A DNA stretch of 64,000 nt from Selaginella tamariscina (GCA_003024785.1 PUQB01000868.1:18962-82961), one strand, 5' to 3'. Numbered from the stretch's first letter, positions 22,830 to 35,320 are shown. A program made the numbers and translations. Notes: generated from the letters alone by a model not told the origin.

Positions 22830-24289
22830 TTGTTTCTTTTTTTTTTCATATATATACAACCTGGTTCAATGCATAGAATTGTCTAATTACCATGTAGAAA
22901 TAATATATAGATTTAACTATATAAAGGATATTAAAACGTAAGATGTGATTTTAATTTGATTTACGAGTTACAATTATGAGAAATCTTATGTTAAATTATC
23001 ATATATGAATGAAACTATTTAAAGCTAGGATTTATTCACCAATAAAGGTTATTTCTTATGATTTTTCACCTTACTAGGAATTGACAAAGTAAATAAAGGC
23101 TTAAAGTCTAAGTTAATAGGCAACCATGTATGTATGTTACACATTAAGACAAACTATTATATACATTATGAGTTAACCGTTATACATGATTATGAGTATT
23201 ATATTAAAGCACGAAAAGTATTCCAAAATTTATGTAAGTTTCTAGTTTAAAACGACGTTAACAAAATATTATTTAATTAATATATATTTTTAAGATATAC
23301 TTTACTATTGGTATTTAAGTCTTTTTACTTTAAAATAAAATATTATTAGCATATTCTATGTTTTGAACATTAAAATAGTTTAAATAAAATTTAAGCAATT
23401 GATATAAGATATTATTAGATTATTTTAAAATTTTGATGACTGAATTTCTTAAATAAAACTTAAAGTGAAATAAGATTTATACTTAAAAGATGAGATAAAC
23501 TTTGTAACTTTTTAATTTCTTACTTATTAAAATGTATGAAATATCCGAGGCACTAGTTACACTTAATAAAGACATTTAAAATGTTCTTGTCTACAAATTT
23601 ATATACATATTGTACATGGGTACATGAATCGTATATGTGTATTGTACATATATGTAATTGCAAATACTGTAAATTAATCCAAATAAATTAAATATTCAAT
23701 GTTTAATTATGTAAATAGTCTGTGTATGGAATAAATAAACTTAATAAGTTGTCGTATTTATAATTTTGAATATTCTTTTTATATTCATTTTTATTTTTTT
23801 TACCCATTTTTTATAAATCTTTTTACATATAATCGTTTTAATATCTTTTAATTTGTGTATCATTGGTGAATACATTCATAAATACTCATGCAAATCCATA
23901 CTTCTCATTACTTTTTATAACTTTACATCTTCTAAGGTTATTAAATTTACATATGTGAAATGTTTTATTTCTTTATTATTATTTATAAAATGTGTAATAT
24001 ATATATATGAACTTATAAACTATTTAAGAATTATTTTTTAAAAGTAAATCAATGAATTATTAATAATAATAAATACGTAAACCACACAATAAAAGAAATG
24101 TAATTAACTTTTAAAATTAAATTATTTCTAAGACATTTATCACATTTTATTAAAAGAATTTTATATATGTTGATTTGACACCTTTTTATCTTTAGTTAAT
24201 GTTATATGTTTTATTGTTAAAAAGAATACGAAAATTTGCTTAGTATAAATTAAACAAAATCATGATCTTTAATAAATATTATTATTTAT
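22830..24289. other. AT-rich non-coding stretch
   Basis: No gene or domain seen on either strand; many short AT repeats. Only featureless open frames of up to about 62 codons. Confidence 0.7.
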
Positions 24290-24685
24290 ATATTGTTGAA
24301 AAGCTTAACATTTCATAAAAACTAATCAAATATATAATCTTATGAGGATTTAAAAATGTGATAAATAAAAATAATTTTATAAATTTTAAATTATATTACT
24401 TTTATTTCACAATGTAATAATAAGGTTTAAACACATTACAATGATGTGTTTTTATAATTGACATCTTATAACATATTTTAAAACATTATGTATTTATTAA
24501 GTTAAAAATGTTTTCTTTATTAATCTTATGTTAATTACATTATTTTTAAACAATAATGCTTGTATAATCTTAAACGAGAATGTCTAATATGTATTGTAAA
24601 AATATAAAAGTTATTTAATTATATTAATATTTATTCTTTAATATTGTTTTTTCAAAAAAAATGATATAAATACATTATGAAATTT
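24290..24685. repeat. Paralogue of the Ty3 insertion target (empty site)
   Basis: Collinear with 10780-10962 plus 15894-16160. At about 24432-24450 it reads straight across the point where the Ty3 element sits in the other copy (ATTACAATGATGTG). Homology stops at about 24685, where the copia element begins. Confidence 0.8.
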
Positions 24686-24689
24686 ATAA

Positions 24690-25640
24690 GGAACCTGTTG
24701 TCATGACTCTCTCTCCTCAGACGTCGTCTATTGATCTTTTGAAGTTGTGTGTGTACGTCCATGGGGGTGCTGACAGGGTTGCTATTGGCCATGTTGTACT
24801 TTTGAAGTATCTCTTGCACATAGTGTACTTGAGATAGTTGAATTACCCCTGCAACTCTATCTCGGAACACCTGAATGCCCAAATAATAGCATAGGTCACC
24901 GTCTGTAGAGATCTCAAACTGAGATCGAAACTGGGTTCAAAGAATTGAACAAGCCGAAACTGGCTTGCAGCCATGATGTTGTCATCAACGTATAATGCCA
25001 GGTATGCAAAGTCCACTCCCTGTCGAAAGACATATACGTTTCCATCTGCATGGACTTCTAGAAATGGAGGTGAGAAACCTGTCTACATGATCATACAGGC
25101 TCGTGGTGACTGCTTCAAGCCATACATGGCCTTTCGAAGACGACAAATGTGTGTTCTTGTCCTTGTACCACGAATCCCTCAGGCTGTGTAGTGTAGACTT
25201 CCTCCTTAGCTCTCCATACAGGAAAGCAGTCTTTACATCAAGCTGTGTGAATTCAAGCTAGTTGCTATCCGAAGAATGAGACGAATGGAAGCCATCTTCA
25301 CCACTGGTGAATACGTCTCATAGAAGTCAACTCCAGCGATTTGTGAGAATCCTCGTGCAAAAACTGAGCCTTGTATCGGAGTACTTGCCATGTGCATCCA
25401 GCTTCTTCTTGAATAGCCACTTGGTACTTACAGTGCGGCGACCGTGGGGAAGAGTAACAAGCTCCCAAACCTGGTTCTTGAGGAGAGAAGCATATTCCTC
25501 CTCCATGGCAGCCCTCCATTCTGCTGCCTCTGTGATTGCATCGCCTCATGCACTGTCCGGGGCTCCCGAGGATACCTGGAGGTGAAGAAGGAGGTTGAAG
25601 ACTCATCAGCTTTGCCTTTCGTGACTTGTAGCTAATTCTC
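24690..25640 (-). pseudogene. Copia element: reverse transcriptase
   Basis: The plus strand shows reversed RT in several frames. The minus-strand C-terminal piece reads FRDRVAGVIQLSQVHYVQEI and LQKYNMANSNPVSTPMDV, typical for the RT end preceding RNase H. Upstream fragments at about 24950-25640 include the KARLVAKGFSQ-like and VTTLPHGRRTVSTKW-like regions in broken frames. Confidence 0.85.
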
Positions 25641-25834
25641 CCACTTCTCGTGATTGTGTTGATGGGTCGGATGGATTAGGTACCTGCGGAGGTGCTTGCT
25701 GAAGTGGAGGAATCTCCTCCTCACTTTCGTGCTCCTCCTCACTCAGATCTGATCTGCTGCAATCTGCAGTCTGGATCTTCCCCAATCCCCCTGGATCAGG
25801 CCCATGTGCTGGTGGATCCTGTGGCTGCTCTTCC

Positions 25835-26800
25835 TCAAGAATATAGCCGTCGGATTAACTTGAACTGTAAACCTATCTTGTAAAGCATATCCTCATTAAA
25901 CTTAACGTCTCGGCTCACAACAATTTTCTGGTGAGTGGGATCGTAAAGCCTATATGCCTTGCTCTCATGGCAATATCCCACCATGATATACATGTTACTC
26001 TTCTGCTCCAACTTACGACGGAGTTCGTTGGAACGTGTGCATATGCCAGCACCCAAACACACAAGGTGTTTCAAACTGACTCGCTTCCCAGTCCACCGGG
26101 TGAATGGAACTTCTCCACCAATGCTGCTTGCAGGAAGTCGATTCCGGATGTAGCTGGCTGTGCTTAAGGCCTCTGCCCAATAATTGAGCGGTGTTCCTGC
26201 ATGCATAAGCATGCATCTTGTCGTCTCCACTAGAGTCGATTCATTCTCTCTGCCACTCCATTTTGCTGAGCTGAGTATGGGGCTGTAAACTGCTGCTGAA
26301 TCCCAGATTCTTCACAACTTCTTGAGCACACTTGCTTGATACTCCCCACCTCTATCACTCCTAAGTACACGGATTTTCAAATTCTGCCACACGTTTTCTG
26401 CAGCAATCTTATATAGCCGAAACATTTCTGCTACTTCTGATTTGTTAATCAAGAATTTCACCACTGTGTAACGAGTATAATCATCTATAAACGTCACAAA
26501 ATACCTCCTTCTGTTCAATGACTGAACATGCATTGGTCCACACACGTCTGTGTGCACTAATTCTAGAGGTTGAGTGGTCTTACAGCAGATGCCCTTACTG
26601 GGGAACGGTTGCCTATGTTGTCTTCCAAAACAGCATGCCTCACAGAACTCAAGGTTGTCTCTAAGTACCTGAAAGTCTGAAAGCTGGTCCTGGTCCCGAG
26701 CTACAGCTCGAATCGCTGCCTCGTTTGCATGTCCCAATCGTTGATGCCATCGTTGAAGAGTTGTGGAGAAGATCTTCTTCTTGGGTATCACCAATGTGGC
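25835..26800 (-). pseudogene. Copia element: integrase
   Basis: The GAG-pre-integrase HHCC region is at about 26770-26590 (WHQRLGHANEAAIR, CEACCFGRQHR). The core includes HTDVCGPM (first Asp), FVTFIDDYTRYTVV and RSDRGGEY (second Asp). After a frame break the sequence continues at 26230-25835 with METTRCMLMHAG, YWAEALSTASYIRNRLP and VGYCHESKAYRLYDP. Confidence 0.92.
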
Positions 26801-26910
26801 GTCTAGCCTATAGTTCCCAGCATGTCTTTGGCCACGTGCTACTATGGTTCCTTGCTTGTCAGTGTAAGTGATCTTGTCCTTATCGATTTGACCTTTCCAA
26901 CCGGCATCTG

Positions 26911-28037
26911 CTATCTTCCCAACCGAGATAAGAGTTTCGCTGAGTGTGGGGACATAGTGAACCTGTCGAAGTCGACAATCTCACCATTCTGGAGTTGAAT
27001 CTCTACTGTCCCGACTCCTGCAATGCTCAATGGTCGATGATCTCCCGTGTAGACTCCTTCTCCCACTGGGATTGCCTGATATGTCTTAAAAGCGGCAAAT
27101 ACTGGAGTACAGTGAACATTGGCACAACTGTCCAACCAGAGGATATTTTCTTCCTCGAAAGGACTGAGGTTAGTGGTTACCATGAGGGCCATCCGCTGAT
27201 TGCCCTTGTTCTTCAGTTCGCTTGCTCGTGGTTTTCCTGCTGCCTTGTCCGGACAGCTCTTGGCAAAATGCCCCATCTTCTTGCAGTAGTTGCACGGTCC
27301 AAGCTTTGATGGTGGAATGTCCTGCCTATTTGTGCTACTGCTACCTTTATAGTGTGAAGCACTGCTCCCACTCCTCACTGACTGTGGATTGAAGTTGGTT
27401 TTCTTTTCGAATTGGCTCGAAGTGAAGAGGACTTGAGAATGTCCCACCGTACCGCTGGTTATGTCTGCTTGAGGATTTGGATCATGGTTGATGACTGCAG
27501 CTTGAATCTCCTGATAAGACATCCCTGATGTATTCTCCAGTGTCGTCTTGAGAGTCACGTGGTCTGGCCTAGTCAAGGCCCGAGAAGCACCGTGGTTTTG
27601 TCTATATCTGAAATGGTCTGTCCGAGAGCAGTGAGCTGAGCAAGAATGGACTTCATTCTTCCGAGGAACACAGATGCTGGTTTGTGGGACCAAACTCGAG
27701 CTTAAAAAACTTTCCTTTCAGCGATACCACGGATCTCTCCTTCCGTGCCTGATTGCCAAAAATGCCTTCAACTCTGTCCAATTCTCGGAAGCTGACTTGC
27801 TTAGATCCAGGTGATGGTGGTGATGCCTACCAAGCCCAATCCCCATTAGTGACAACGCTTTGTCATGTCGAACTTGCCAATCTTCTGGGTTCGTCTGAGG
27901 TTTCACCTCACTACCATCTGCAATTCGTAAACAATTGTCACGCATCATAACAAACGAGATTTCCCGCTGCAGTTCTCAAAGTCGTGCCCATCAAAGACCG
28001 GAATTGGGATTGATTTGTGGCTTGTCGTCATGTTCTC
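26911..28037 (-). pseudogene. Copia element: gag and protease
   Basis: The gag start near 28035 reads MTTSHKSIPIPVFDG, then breaks. A CCHC knuckle CNYCKKMGHFAKSC lies at about 27297-27256. The protease motif reads LWLDSCANVH at about 27145, with Cys in place of the usual Gly after DS. Stops and frameshifts are frequent in the N-terminal half. Confidence 0.9.
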
Positions 28038-28264
28038 AAGTATGTGTCACTGACTAACTGTTCTTGAGGATATAACGTTCCACAAACTGCACTTGCTACT
28101 TCCTATGACCCTTGAACTGCTGTTGTTCTTGGCTCTAATGTGAAAAGGTGTTAAAGCACGAGCCGACCGAATATCAACTAACCTATGTTTTTGTATTTTT
28201 GAATACTATTTATACAGTTTTCTTTATAACTATATATGGTAGTTCTCCATAAGTATATACGGCC

Positions 28265-28292
28265 TAAGCTATATATGGTCTAAACCATATAT
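28265..28292. promoter_or_regulatory. Short perfect inverted repeat around the C1A-LamG stop codon
   Basis: TATATATGGT and ACCATATATA flank the four bases CTAA. The stop codon (TAG on the minus strand) lies in the loop. A third copy of the arm (ACTATATATGGTAG) is at about 28230. Possibly an RNA hairpin at the end of the coding region. Confidence 0.45.
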
Positions 28293-30484
28293 AACTGTTC
28301 TTCCAGCTTGGACTCCACGCTGGATATCTCAACACCCACTGCTGAGCAGCACGCAACTGAACACTTGGTAGGTGCCTCGCTACTGAGCGCTTTGATCTCA
28401 TATTCAGAAAGAGCCCTACTATAAATCTTAACCCCAGAAATAGAGCCCTTGAAGAATTTGTTTTTATCCTTGACGTCACATCCAATATACACAGGCAAAG
28501 ACGACTTAAGATTCTTCACGTCCCCAGTGCCACTCGCCTTGAATCTCCCGTCCACGTACAAACGGCCCTCTTCCCCATCTCTCACTGCAACAATGTTATG
28601 CCACTTACCGTCGTTGACCGACACACTTGCAGTAACCTGGAACTGAGTCGCATAGTCTCCATATACCCAAAAAGATAATCTACCACCCTTTACAGTATGT
28701 AACTGGTATTCTCCGTTGTAAAGATATCCACCAGGTCCCCTCTGCTGCACTATTACGGCCGTATTGTCCACAGCGGATGGGATTTTCACCCATGCCACCA
28801 CGCTGAACGGTGTCTTACCGGACAGTGATGCTTTCGTGCCACATGACACCACCCCCTTTCCGTTGAATGTAAGTCCACCACCTTTTTCCCAGTATGCACC
28901 TGCTAAACTCAATGTGTGTATTGTATAATGTGTGTTTCCCATACACACAGACATTACCTGAAATGTTCCCATTTGCTTGGCTGACAGAAGAGTCTTTAGC
29001 AACGCGGCCAGAGATCTCATCTAGCTTCCACCACCCAACGAGGTTTTGCATATTTAAAGCTAGAGCTTTAGTCGGATACCATATAAATGAATTAACTGCA
29101 CATCGTCCAAGTGGGAGTCCATGGTTTCCACGCTGTAATCTCATGTATCCCTTCTCTCCCCAGGATGTACCCCATGAATTCTTAAGTATCCAGTAATCTT
29201 TTCCATTTTCACTCCCGTATCCCACAATTAAAACTGATAGTGAAACTTTATCGTTACTGCATGGACCTGAGAAAATCCCCTGCACGTGAACGTTGGTTGG
29301 TTTAATTATATATACTCTCTCTAACACACGCGCGCACACACACTTACACTCTTGTAGTTCTGGAATTTATCTGATTTTCCATCCACAACAGCAGTCACGG
29401 GCTGAATAGCAACAGCTTTGACAATGCCACTGTCATTACTAGATGCCCAGACCTTCTTGTAGCCGTCGATGGAAACTACGAAACCATCCTGTCCCAATTA
29501 TCAAGCATTAAGTTAGAAGACAATCATAATACTGTATATATGCTATCTTAACTATTATATTCATCGAGATAATGGAGATTGTCTAAGTCATGCTTTTAAG
29601 CGCGCGTGCGCATACACACATATACACACGCTGAAGTACATAACTACTACTGCGGACCTTCTTTTTACAGGTGGCGTTAGTGCCCACGAAGGGGTAATTG
29701 GCGTCTACGTAGATGCCAGTGGCTGAATTTGCCAGATAAAAGAAAGCATACTGTGGAAATCCAGATTCACACCCTTTGTTCCCGTACTTGGTCTCACAGT
29801 CAATCAACTGTTGTGCAGAAAGGTCAAGGAATTGACCAGTTGCAATTCGTTTGGCTCCCTCGACTGCACCTGCTGTTGCAAATGCCCAGCTTCCTCCTGT
29901 ACATAAACGATTCATATATTAGAATATTATCAGTATCTACCAATCGTTTGTAAACTTAAGAGTTTAGTACCTCTACATCTGCCAACATTTTTAACTGAAG
30001 ATACGGCACCTCTGTTCCTCCAGTCTATCGAAGTGGGAACAGGACCGTTACCAATCAAATCTTCCGCGCTTGGCCTCTCAGAACTCTTCTCATACCTCAC
30101 CACAGGCATCCCTGTATTAAAATTAACATTGATATATGTATGTCAATCCCAACACACACACACACACACACCAGAGTTAAACTCGCTGTTTGAGATATCA
30201 GAGAACTCATTGAGTCCTAGCATATACGAAGGAGGGGGCTGCTGCTTGTTATGCGTATGAATACGCTCCAGCTTATTCTTGAATATTCCATAACGAAGCA
30301 TCTTCTCGGAATCGCTGACATAGACCTTGTTGTGCTCAACGCACCATTTCTCAAACAGATTGTGAACGCTATCTTCATTAGCCAAATCCTTCTCGGAGTA
30401 CCCATAATCAACACTCGAACTTCGAACAGAAACTACGAACAGGAGCAGAACAGAGAGGAAAATGTAGCTACGTGAAGAAGCCAT
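28280..30484 (-). CDS. Papain-like C1A pseudoprotease fused to LamG domain, intact copy 2, six exons, 591 residues
   Basis: Exons are 30484-30172, 30111-29971, 29896-29658, 29488-29348, 29279-28958 and 28899-28280. All introns are GT-AG and phases close exactly (1776 nt). Domains in order: signal peptide (about 1-24); I29 prodomain with near-complete ERFNIN and GLNEFSD; C1A domain (about 125-345) with [25 protein letters not shown] and YWILKNSWG; and a LamG-like jelly-roll (about 365-550; [38 protein letters not shown]). Positions of the active residues read Val for Gln19 (KNVGRC), Ser for Cys25 (GGSWAFA, with one extra residue before it) and Leu for His159 ([11 protein letters not shown]); only Asn175 is kept. 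A secreted, catalytically inactive protein is inferred. The start at 30484 precedes the signal peptide; an in-frame Met lies 8 codons upstream. Confidence 0.9.
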
Positions 30485-30659
30485 GTTAGAAAAGAGGTGT
30501 CGTTTCACCCCGTATATAAAGTGGATGTACCTCCCACGAGAGAAATGTGAACTTGTGACTTGTTCAACATGTAGAATAGAATATGCAATGAGTTACACGT
30601 ACAAGTTTATCGCTCTCCCAACAAATATGATTTAAAACCACATAACATACACACGTATA

Positions 30660-30850
30660 TATATAGTCATCGCATGCACCATTGAGAATCCCTGTACATT
30701 TAGTACAACGAATATATTACTTAGAAGAATTGAGAAAATCAATAGCTTTGGTGTGTGTTATAGCAACTCACATGGATGTAGCTTGGGACTGCTTATGAGG
30801 TTTCATCCACGACAGCAGTCACGACATCACTGACGCCTTCACTGATGTCA
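30660..30850 (-). pseudogene. Relic of C1A exon 4/exon 5 upstream of copy 2
   Basis: On the minus strand about 30850-30775 reads EGVSDVVTAVVDET followed downstream by GTGAGT. About 30705-30680 has TACAG then GGATTCTCAATGGTGCATGC. Both align with exon 4 end and exon 5 start of the intact gene. Same relic as at 6385-6580. Confidence 0.6.
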
Positions 30851-31550
30851 TTATTGGTAGACAAGAATACTTTAGAAGATAATATTTTAATTAAGTAAAT
30901 TAGTAAGTAATCTTTTATATACGCGGTAGCATTGTAAATAGAAAATAGAGTTGAGTTCATTTTATTTTTTTTGTTGTTAGATTCTTTCATTCCTAATATG
31001 GTATTGAAACTTATGCGATTTAGGTTTTTTCTTTTGTAAAGAATGTGTATTAGGCTGGCGACAGATTGTGTAGCTGAGATAAAGAAAATTTTGAATTAAA
31101 TAACAAGTTGGACAACAAATGTGTTCGGATGGAAGATTAAAATGAAAAATATGTTGGAGAAGTTGGAACTATGGGAGATCGATAACAGAACTACTATTTA
31201 CATATTAGATCCTACTGATCCAAAGCACAAAGAGTAAAAAAAAAAATGTTTAACAAAGAACATGTTGTTGAAATATATAAAAGATTCCTAATTAGGAACA
31301 GCAAATGGATGTAACTAAGGAGTGGGAGATATTGTTTGATGATTACGAGAAGAAAGATGTTGAATATCAAGTAGTTTTAATTTCAAAGATTCTTCATTAA
31401 AATGGATCTGTTAAGTATGTGAATAAGATAAAAGTAAAATTCACTTAGTTAAATATAATTTTATAAACAAAATTTTTAAATACTTTGTTAGTAATGACAA
31501 TCCTGATAGGACTGCCTTCATCTTATGTGATGATGATAATTTCAATATGC
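30851..31550. other. Copy-2-specific insertion, possible copia gag fragment
   Basis: This stretch is missing at the equivalent place in copy 1. About 31120-31215 on the plus strand reads FGWKIKMKNMLEKLELWEID, reminiscent of the WK.KM..LL motif of copia gag (UBN2) domains, but the match is short and stops follow. Otherwise AT-rich. Confidence 0.3.
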
Positions 31551-32134
31551 AGTGCAGAAGAATAGAAGAAAAGAGAATGTATATGTGTGAAGCCATATTC
31601 AACTATGTGTGTGATACATATAGCACGCTGTATATCCTATATATACTCGTATACTTCCTGCGGAAGAAATGTGAAATTGTACGTGAACTATCACAATGTA
31701 CATATGTGTTCTGCACCTTACCATTTGTCCAACCTCTTTTATGTAAAACCCGGCACTTATACGAATCGGATTTTCATTTTCCCGTCAACCAGATATCTGA
31801 TTCCAATATGTCATCTTTCTGCCCTCCTCCACGCACTGTCTACATGGCACTATCTCTCCTAGGTGCGATGTTTGTGTGGCATGGAAACTCTCTCTCTCTC
31901 CCTTCACACACACAAACATATGTGCATGCTAAACATCTTCAAAGCGAAACACAAAATGTATTTGACATTACATCTTCTCACAAACAATGCTAAATAGAAC
32001 GTATGATTTCACAACCTCGATCTACACCCCACAGTGAACGTCTGCATAAAGTTTAATAAGTAATAGCATGCTCATAAAACTAACAATATGCCTTCCACGT
32101 GTATCTTGTTCCTAATATGATAAGAAGATTTCTA
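31551..32134. other. Flank shared (inverted) with 5740-6010
   Basis: About 31555-31830 is recognisable as the reverse complement of the 5' flank of C1A-LamG copy 1 (for example TTCAACTATGTGT and GAACTATCACAA-type blocks). No coding content supported; open frames here are microsatellite-driven. Confidence 0.5.
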
Positions 32135-32285
32135 AATATACATATGTACATATGTATGCATGCATACATGCCTACATGTACTTATGTATGTTAGCCAGCA
32201 GAAACAACGTGTCAATTGCAAGTGAATCTTTCAAAACTGAAGGTGTAAAGAAAGTCCGTGTGAAGAACCTCCCATGTGCCATAAG
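32135..32285 (-). repeat. Block B (inverted copy of 19062-19205)
   Basis: Reverse complement of 19062-19205, including CATGGCACATGGGAGGTTCT read on the minus strand. It is the outer flank of the inversion in C1A-LamG copy 3. Confidence 0.75.
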
Positions 32286-32289
32286 TAAA

Positions 32290-33335
32290 GTATGGAAGGT
32301 GAGTGACACTGGGACGCAAAAAATCTTAAGTCAACTTTGCCTGTGTATATTGGATGTGATGTCAAGGATGAAGACAAATTATTCTTCACGGGCTCTATTT
32401 CTGGGGTTAAGATTTATAGTAGGGCTCTTTCTGAATATGAAATCAAAGCGCTCAGTAGCGAGGCACCTACCAAGTGTTCAGTTACGTGCTGCTCAGTGAT
32501 ATATATGTCCAAGTTATTATTAGTACATATGTCATGCCAAATTCCTACAGAATCCTTAGTATAATAGTACTGAATGCCAAACCAAAAATGTATATCAAGA
32601 TTCCGGCTGCATTTTCTCAGCCTCTTCTCTAATTAACTGAAATCTTTTTAAGCAAACGAATCCGACAATCATTTATAATCAATCTTAAAACACTATCATA
32701 AATATTTTAAAGTCTAATATAGAATCTCCCATCCATGTACAAACGGCATCTCTCACTCAACAATATTATGCCACTTATCGTCGTTGACCGACACACTTGC
32801 AGCGGAACTGAGTCGCATAGTCTCCATGTACCCAAAAAGATAATCTACCACCCTTTACAGTGTATAACTGGTATTCTCCGTTGTAAAGATATCCAGCAGG
32901 TCCCCTCTGCTGCTCTATTACGGCCGTATTGTCCACAGCGGAAGGAATTTTCACCCATGCCACCACGCTGAACGGTGTCTTACCGGACAGTGATGCTTTC
33001 GTGCCACATGACACCAACCTGAATGTAAGTCCACCACCTTTTTCCCAGTATGCACCTGCTAAACTCAATGTGTGTGTAATGTATAATGTGTGTTTCCAAT
33101 ACACACAAACATTACCTAAAATCTTTCCATTTGCTTGGCTGACAGAAGAGTCTTTAGCAACGCGGCCAGACATCTCATCTAGCTTCCACCACCCAACGAG
33201 GTTCTGCATTTTTAAAGATGGAGCTTTAGCCGGATACCATATAAATGAATTAACTGCACATCGTCCAAGTGGGAGTCCAGGGTTTCCACGCTGTAATCTC
33301 ATGTATCCATTCTCTCCTCATCATGTTCAAAAATT
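32290..33335 (-). pseudogene. C1A-LamG copy 3, truncated and split by an internal inversion
   Basis: The minus strand from about 33335 to 32722 carries the end of the C1A domain ([24 protein letters not shown]), an intron, and LamG up to DGRF, with an 8-residue deletion after LTF. The C-terminal remainder of LamG lies on the PLUS strand at 32295-32495, beginning with the very next codons (AAGGTGAGTGACACTGGG) and including [14 protein letters not shown]. Between them, block A (32497-32660) is also reversed relative to the gene. The arrangement body / A-reversed / tail-reversed / B is explained by one inversion of a tail-plus-A segment of about 0.4 kb. Exons 1-4 are absent. Confidence 0.85.
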
Positions 33336-35320
33336 CTCTTGGCTGGACAATCTGACTGAGGGTGTAGCCTAGTCGAGTCTAGTCCGAACTCAACCTCAAC
33401 AAGGAATGAACTTAAGCGGGGCTATCAGAATTATCACGCTGAAGATGTTGAATTTAAGTCTCCTACGAAGAGGAGGAAAACCTTGTCATGATTCTATGCA
33501 ATATGGATTTGAAGATGAAATAAATTTAAGATTTGAAGAAAGGGAATCAGATTTGAAGAATGGTGAACATGAATATAATTAGGAGCATAAAGTTGGTGGG
33601 AGGTAAGGAAAATGTCATTGTTCACACAATTTAAAACTTGATTAAAGCTGAATTAATAAGAATTTTTAAAAAAATTAAGTTAAGTAATAAGTAGTAATTA
33701 ACAAGAACATCATAATTAACGTTGGATACAAATTGATACTGCCATGTATAAAATCAATATTGAAAGAAATATGATAATATTGTTAGGGAGTACAAGGCCA
33801 TTCAGGATTATAAATTAAATACATGAGTATCTCTTTATGCTTCATTAATGCAGCAAGAGATCTAGTAACATATTTGAATACAAAAATGTATTAAACCTCT
33901 TTATTATAAACAAACAACAAAGTGCTATCCTCCATTTTATTTTTATTTAAATGGTTGAGAGGTTTCAAATTGAAAAAAAATAAATTTGAACACATTTTAG
34001 AAGCAGTAATAGGTTATTCAACTTTGAATATTGAATTTCTCTTGAAAATTATAAAACCTGCCAATTCAAATACACATGTATCACTTTGGATGAAAACATA
34101 TATTTAAAACTCTTTATTAATCTAATTTTGTCATTTGATTTCTTAAGTAAATTCACTTTTTAAGTTTCTTGATATATATAAGTTTCTTTTTAATTAATAT
34201 ATTTTAGTTCTATATATATAAAAGCTTCAAAAGTCTGATATAAATCAAAACAAAATAAATATATATAAATAAATTGAATAATATCAATTCACCATGATTA
34301 AGAACCTAGGTAATAAGAAGTATTATATTTTATATGTGAAATTAAAGTCTACTTTGTAACTATTTAAATCTAAATGTATGTATTATGATGTATATAAGAT
34401 TTATAATGTATTTATATCAGTTTCATTTGTGGTAAAACAAACTCAAAGAATAAAATTTGATAAAATTAAGAAAATATTATATTACAAATTTGTGTCAAAC
34501 ATTTCCACTCAAAGACTATATAAATAAAATAATATAATTAACAAATTTCATACAAGGTTGGTCAACAAAACGCTTCTTCTAAACACTTTTTACATGTTTA
34601 TAAAACTTGTTACACATGTTAGTCACGCTTCTTTTATGTATGTGTGTGTATCTATATCATCAAAATAAATTATAACAAACACATTTAAAAACCGGCTTTC
34701 ATTTATTACATTCTTAAATTTTAATAAAATTTGTATGCTTCATTAATTTTCATGAGATGTAAAGATCGCTTAAACAATATTAAGAAAAAAAAGAATGGAA
34801 TTGTGATCCTTAGTAATTATTACTAAACAAAGACACTTGTCATTTTAAATTACAAAAATATAAAAGTACTAATTAGAGATTGAGTATTAAATTAAACATA
34901 TGTTAAAATTCTCCTTAATTAATATATTTAACTCCTCATACACAATATTTATTAAAAAGAATTCTTAAACAATTTGTAAGTTCCTATTGTGAGGTATGAA
35001 CAATTAATATTATAATGAATATGTATTTATCATTTAATCTTGGTTATAAAATGAACCTAGACTTGAGGCTTTATTTACTCTGTCAATTGTTACATTGTGG
35101 TCACTATAATTTCAAGTAATGTGAAAAATCATTAGAGTGGATAAATATTGTTTCATTCACATGTGCCTTCCAATAAGTTGTGTAATAAGTATATTCACAA
35201 TTCAAAACAAATTGTATAATAACATAAGATTTATTATAATTGTACCAAAGTTACATCTTGTATAGACCACTAGATTTGTGTGTGTGTGTGTGTGTGTATA
35301 TGAAAAAGAAAAAACACAAA
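33336..35320. other. AT-rich non-coding stretch
   Basis: Apart from a short open piece near 33416-33490 (SPTKRRKTLS-like, no stop-free context), I see no gene. A (GT)n run lies at 35277-35300, shortly 3' of the chromodomain ORF. Confidence 0.6.

Larger units (their letters stand above)
24690..28160 (-). mobile_element. Truncated Ty1/copia retrotransposon
   Basis: Order on the minus strand is gag, CCHC knuckle, protease, integrase, reverse transcriptase, as in Ty1/copia. RNase H and the 3' LTR are absent: the element is cut at about 24690 shortly after the RT C terminus. The 5' end lies between the gag start near 28035 and the C1A-LamG stop at 28280; no complete LTR can be recognised in that gap. 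Frames are broken in several places. Confidence 0.9.

Noticed and set aside
28280-30484. Idea that the Ser-for-Cys change marks a silicatein-like or serine-type active enzyme
   Set aside because: Silicateins and SERA-type proteases keep the catalytic His; here that position is Leu and the oxyanion Gln is also lost, so activity is unlikely.
31547-31993. 148-codon plus-strand open frame
   Set aside because: Lies in a flank duplicated as non-coding sequence at 5740-6010, and its composition is microsatellite-driven.
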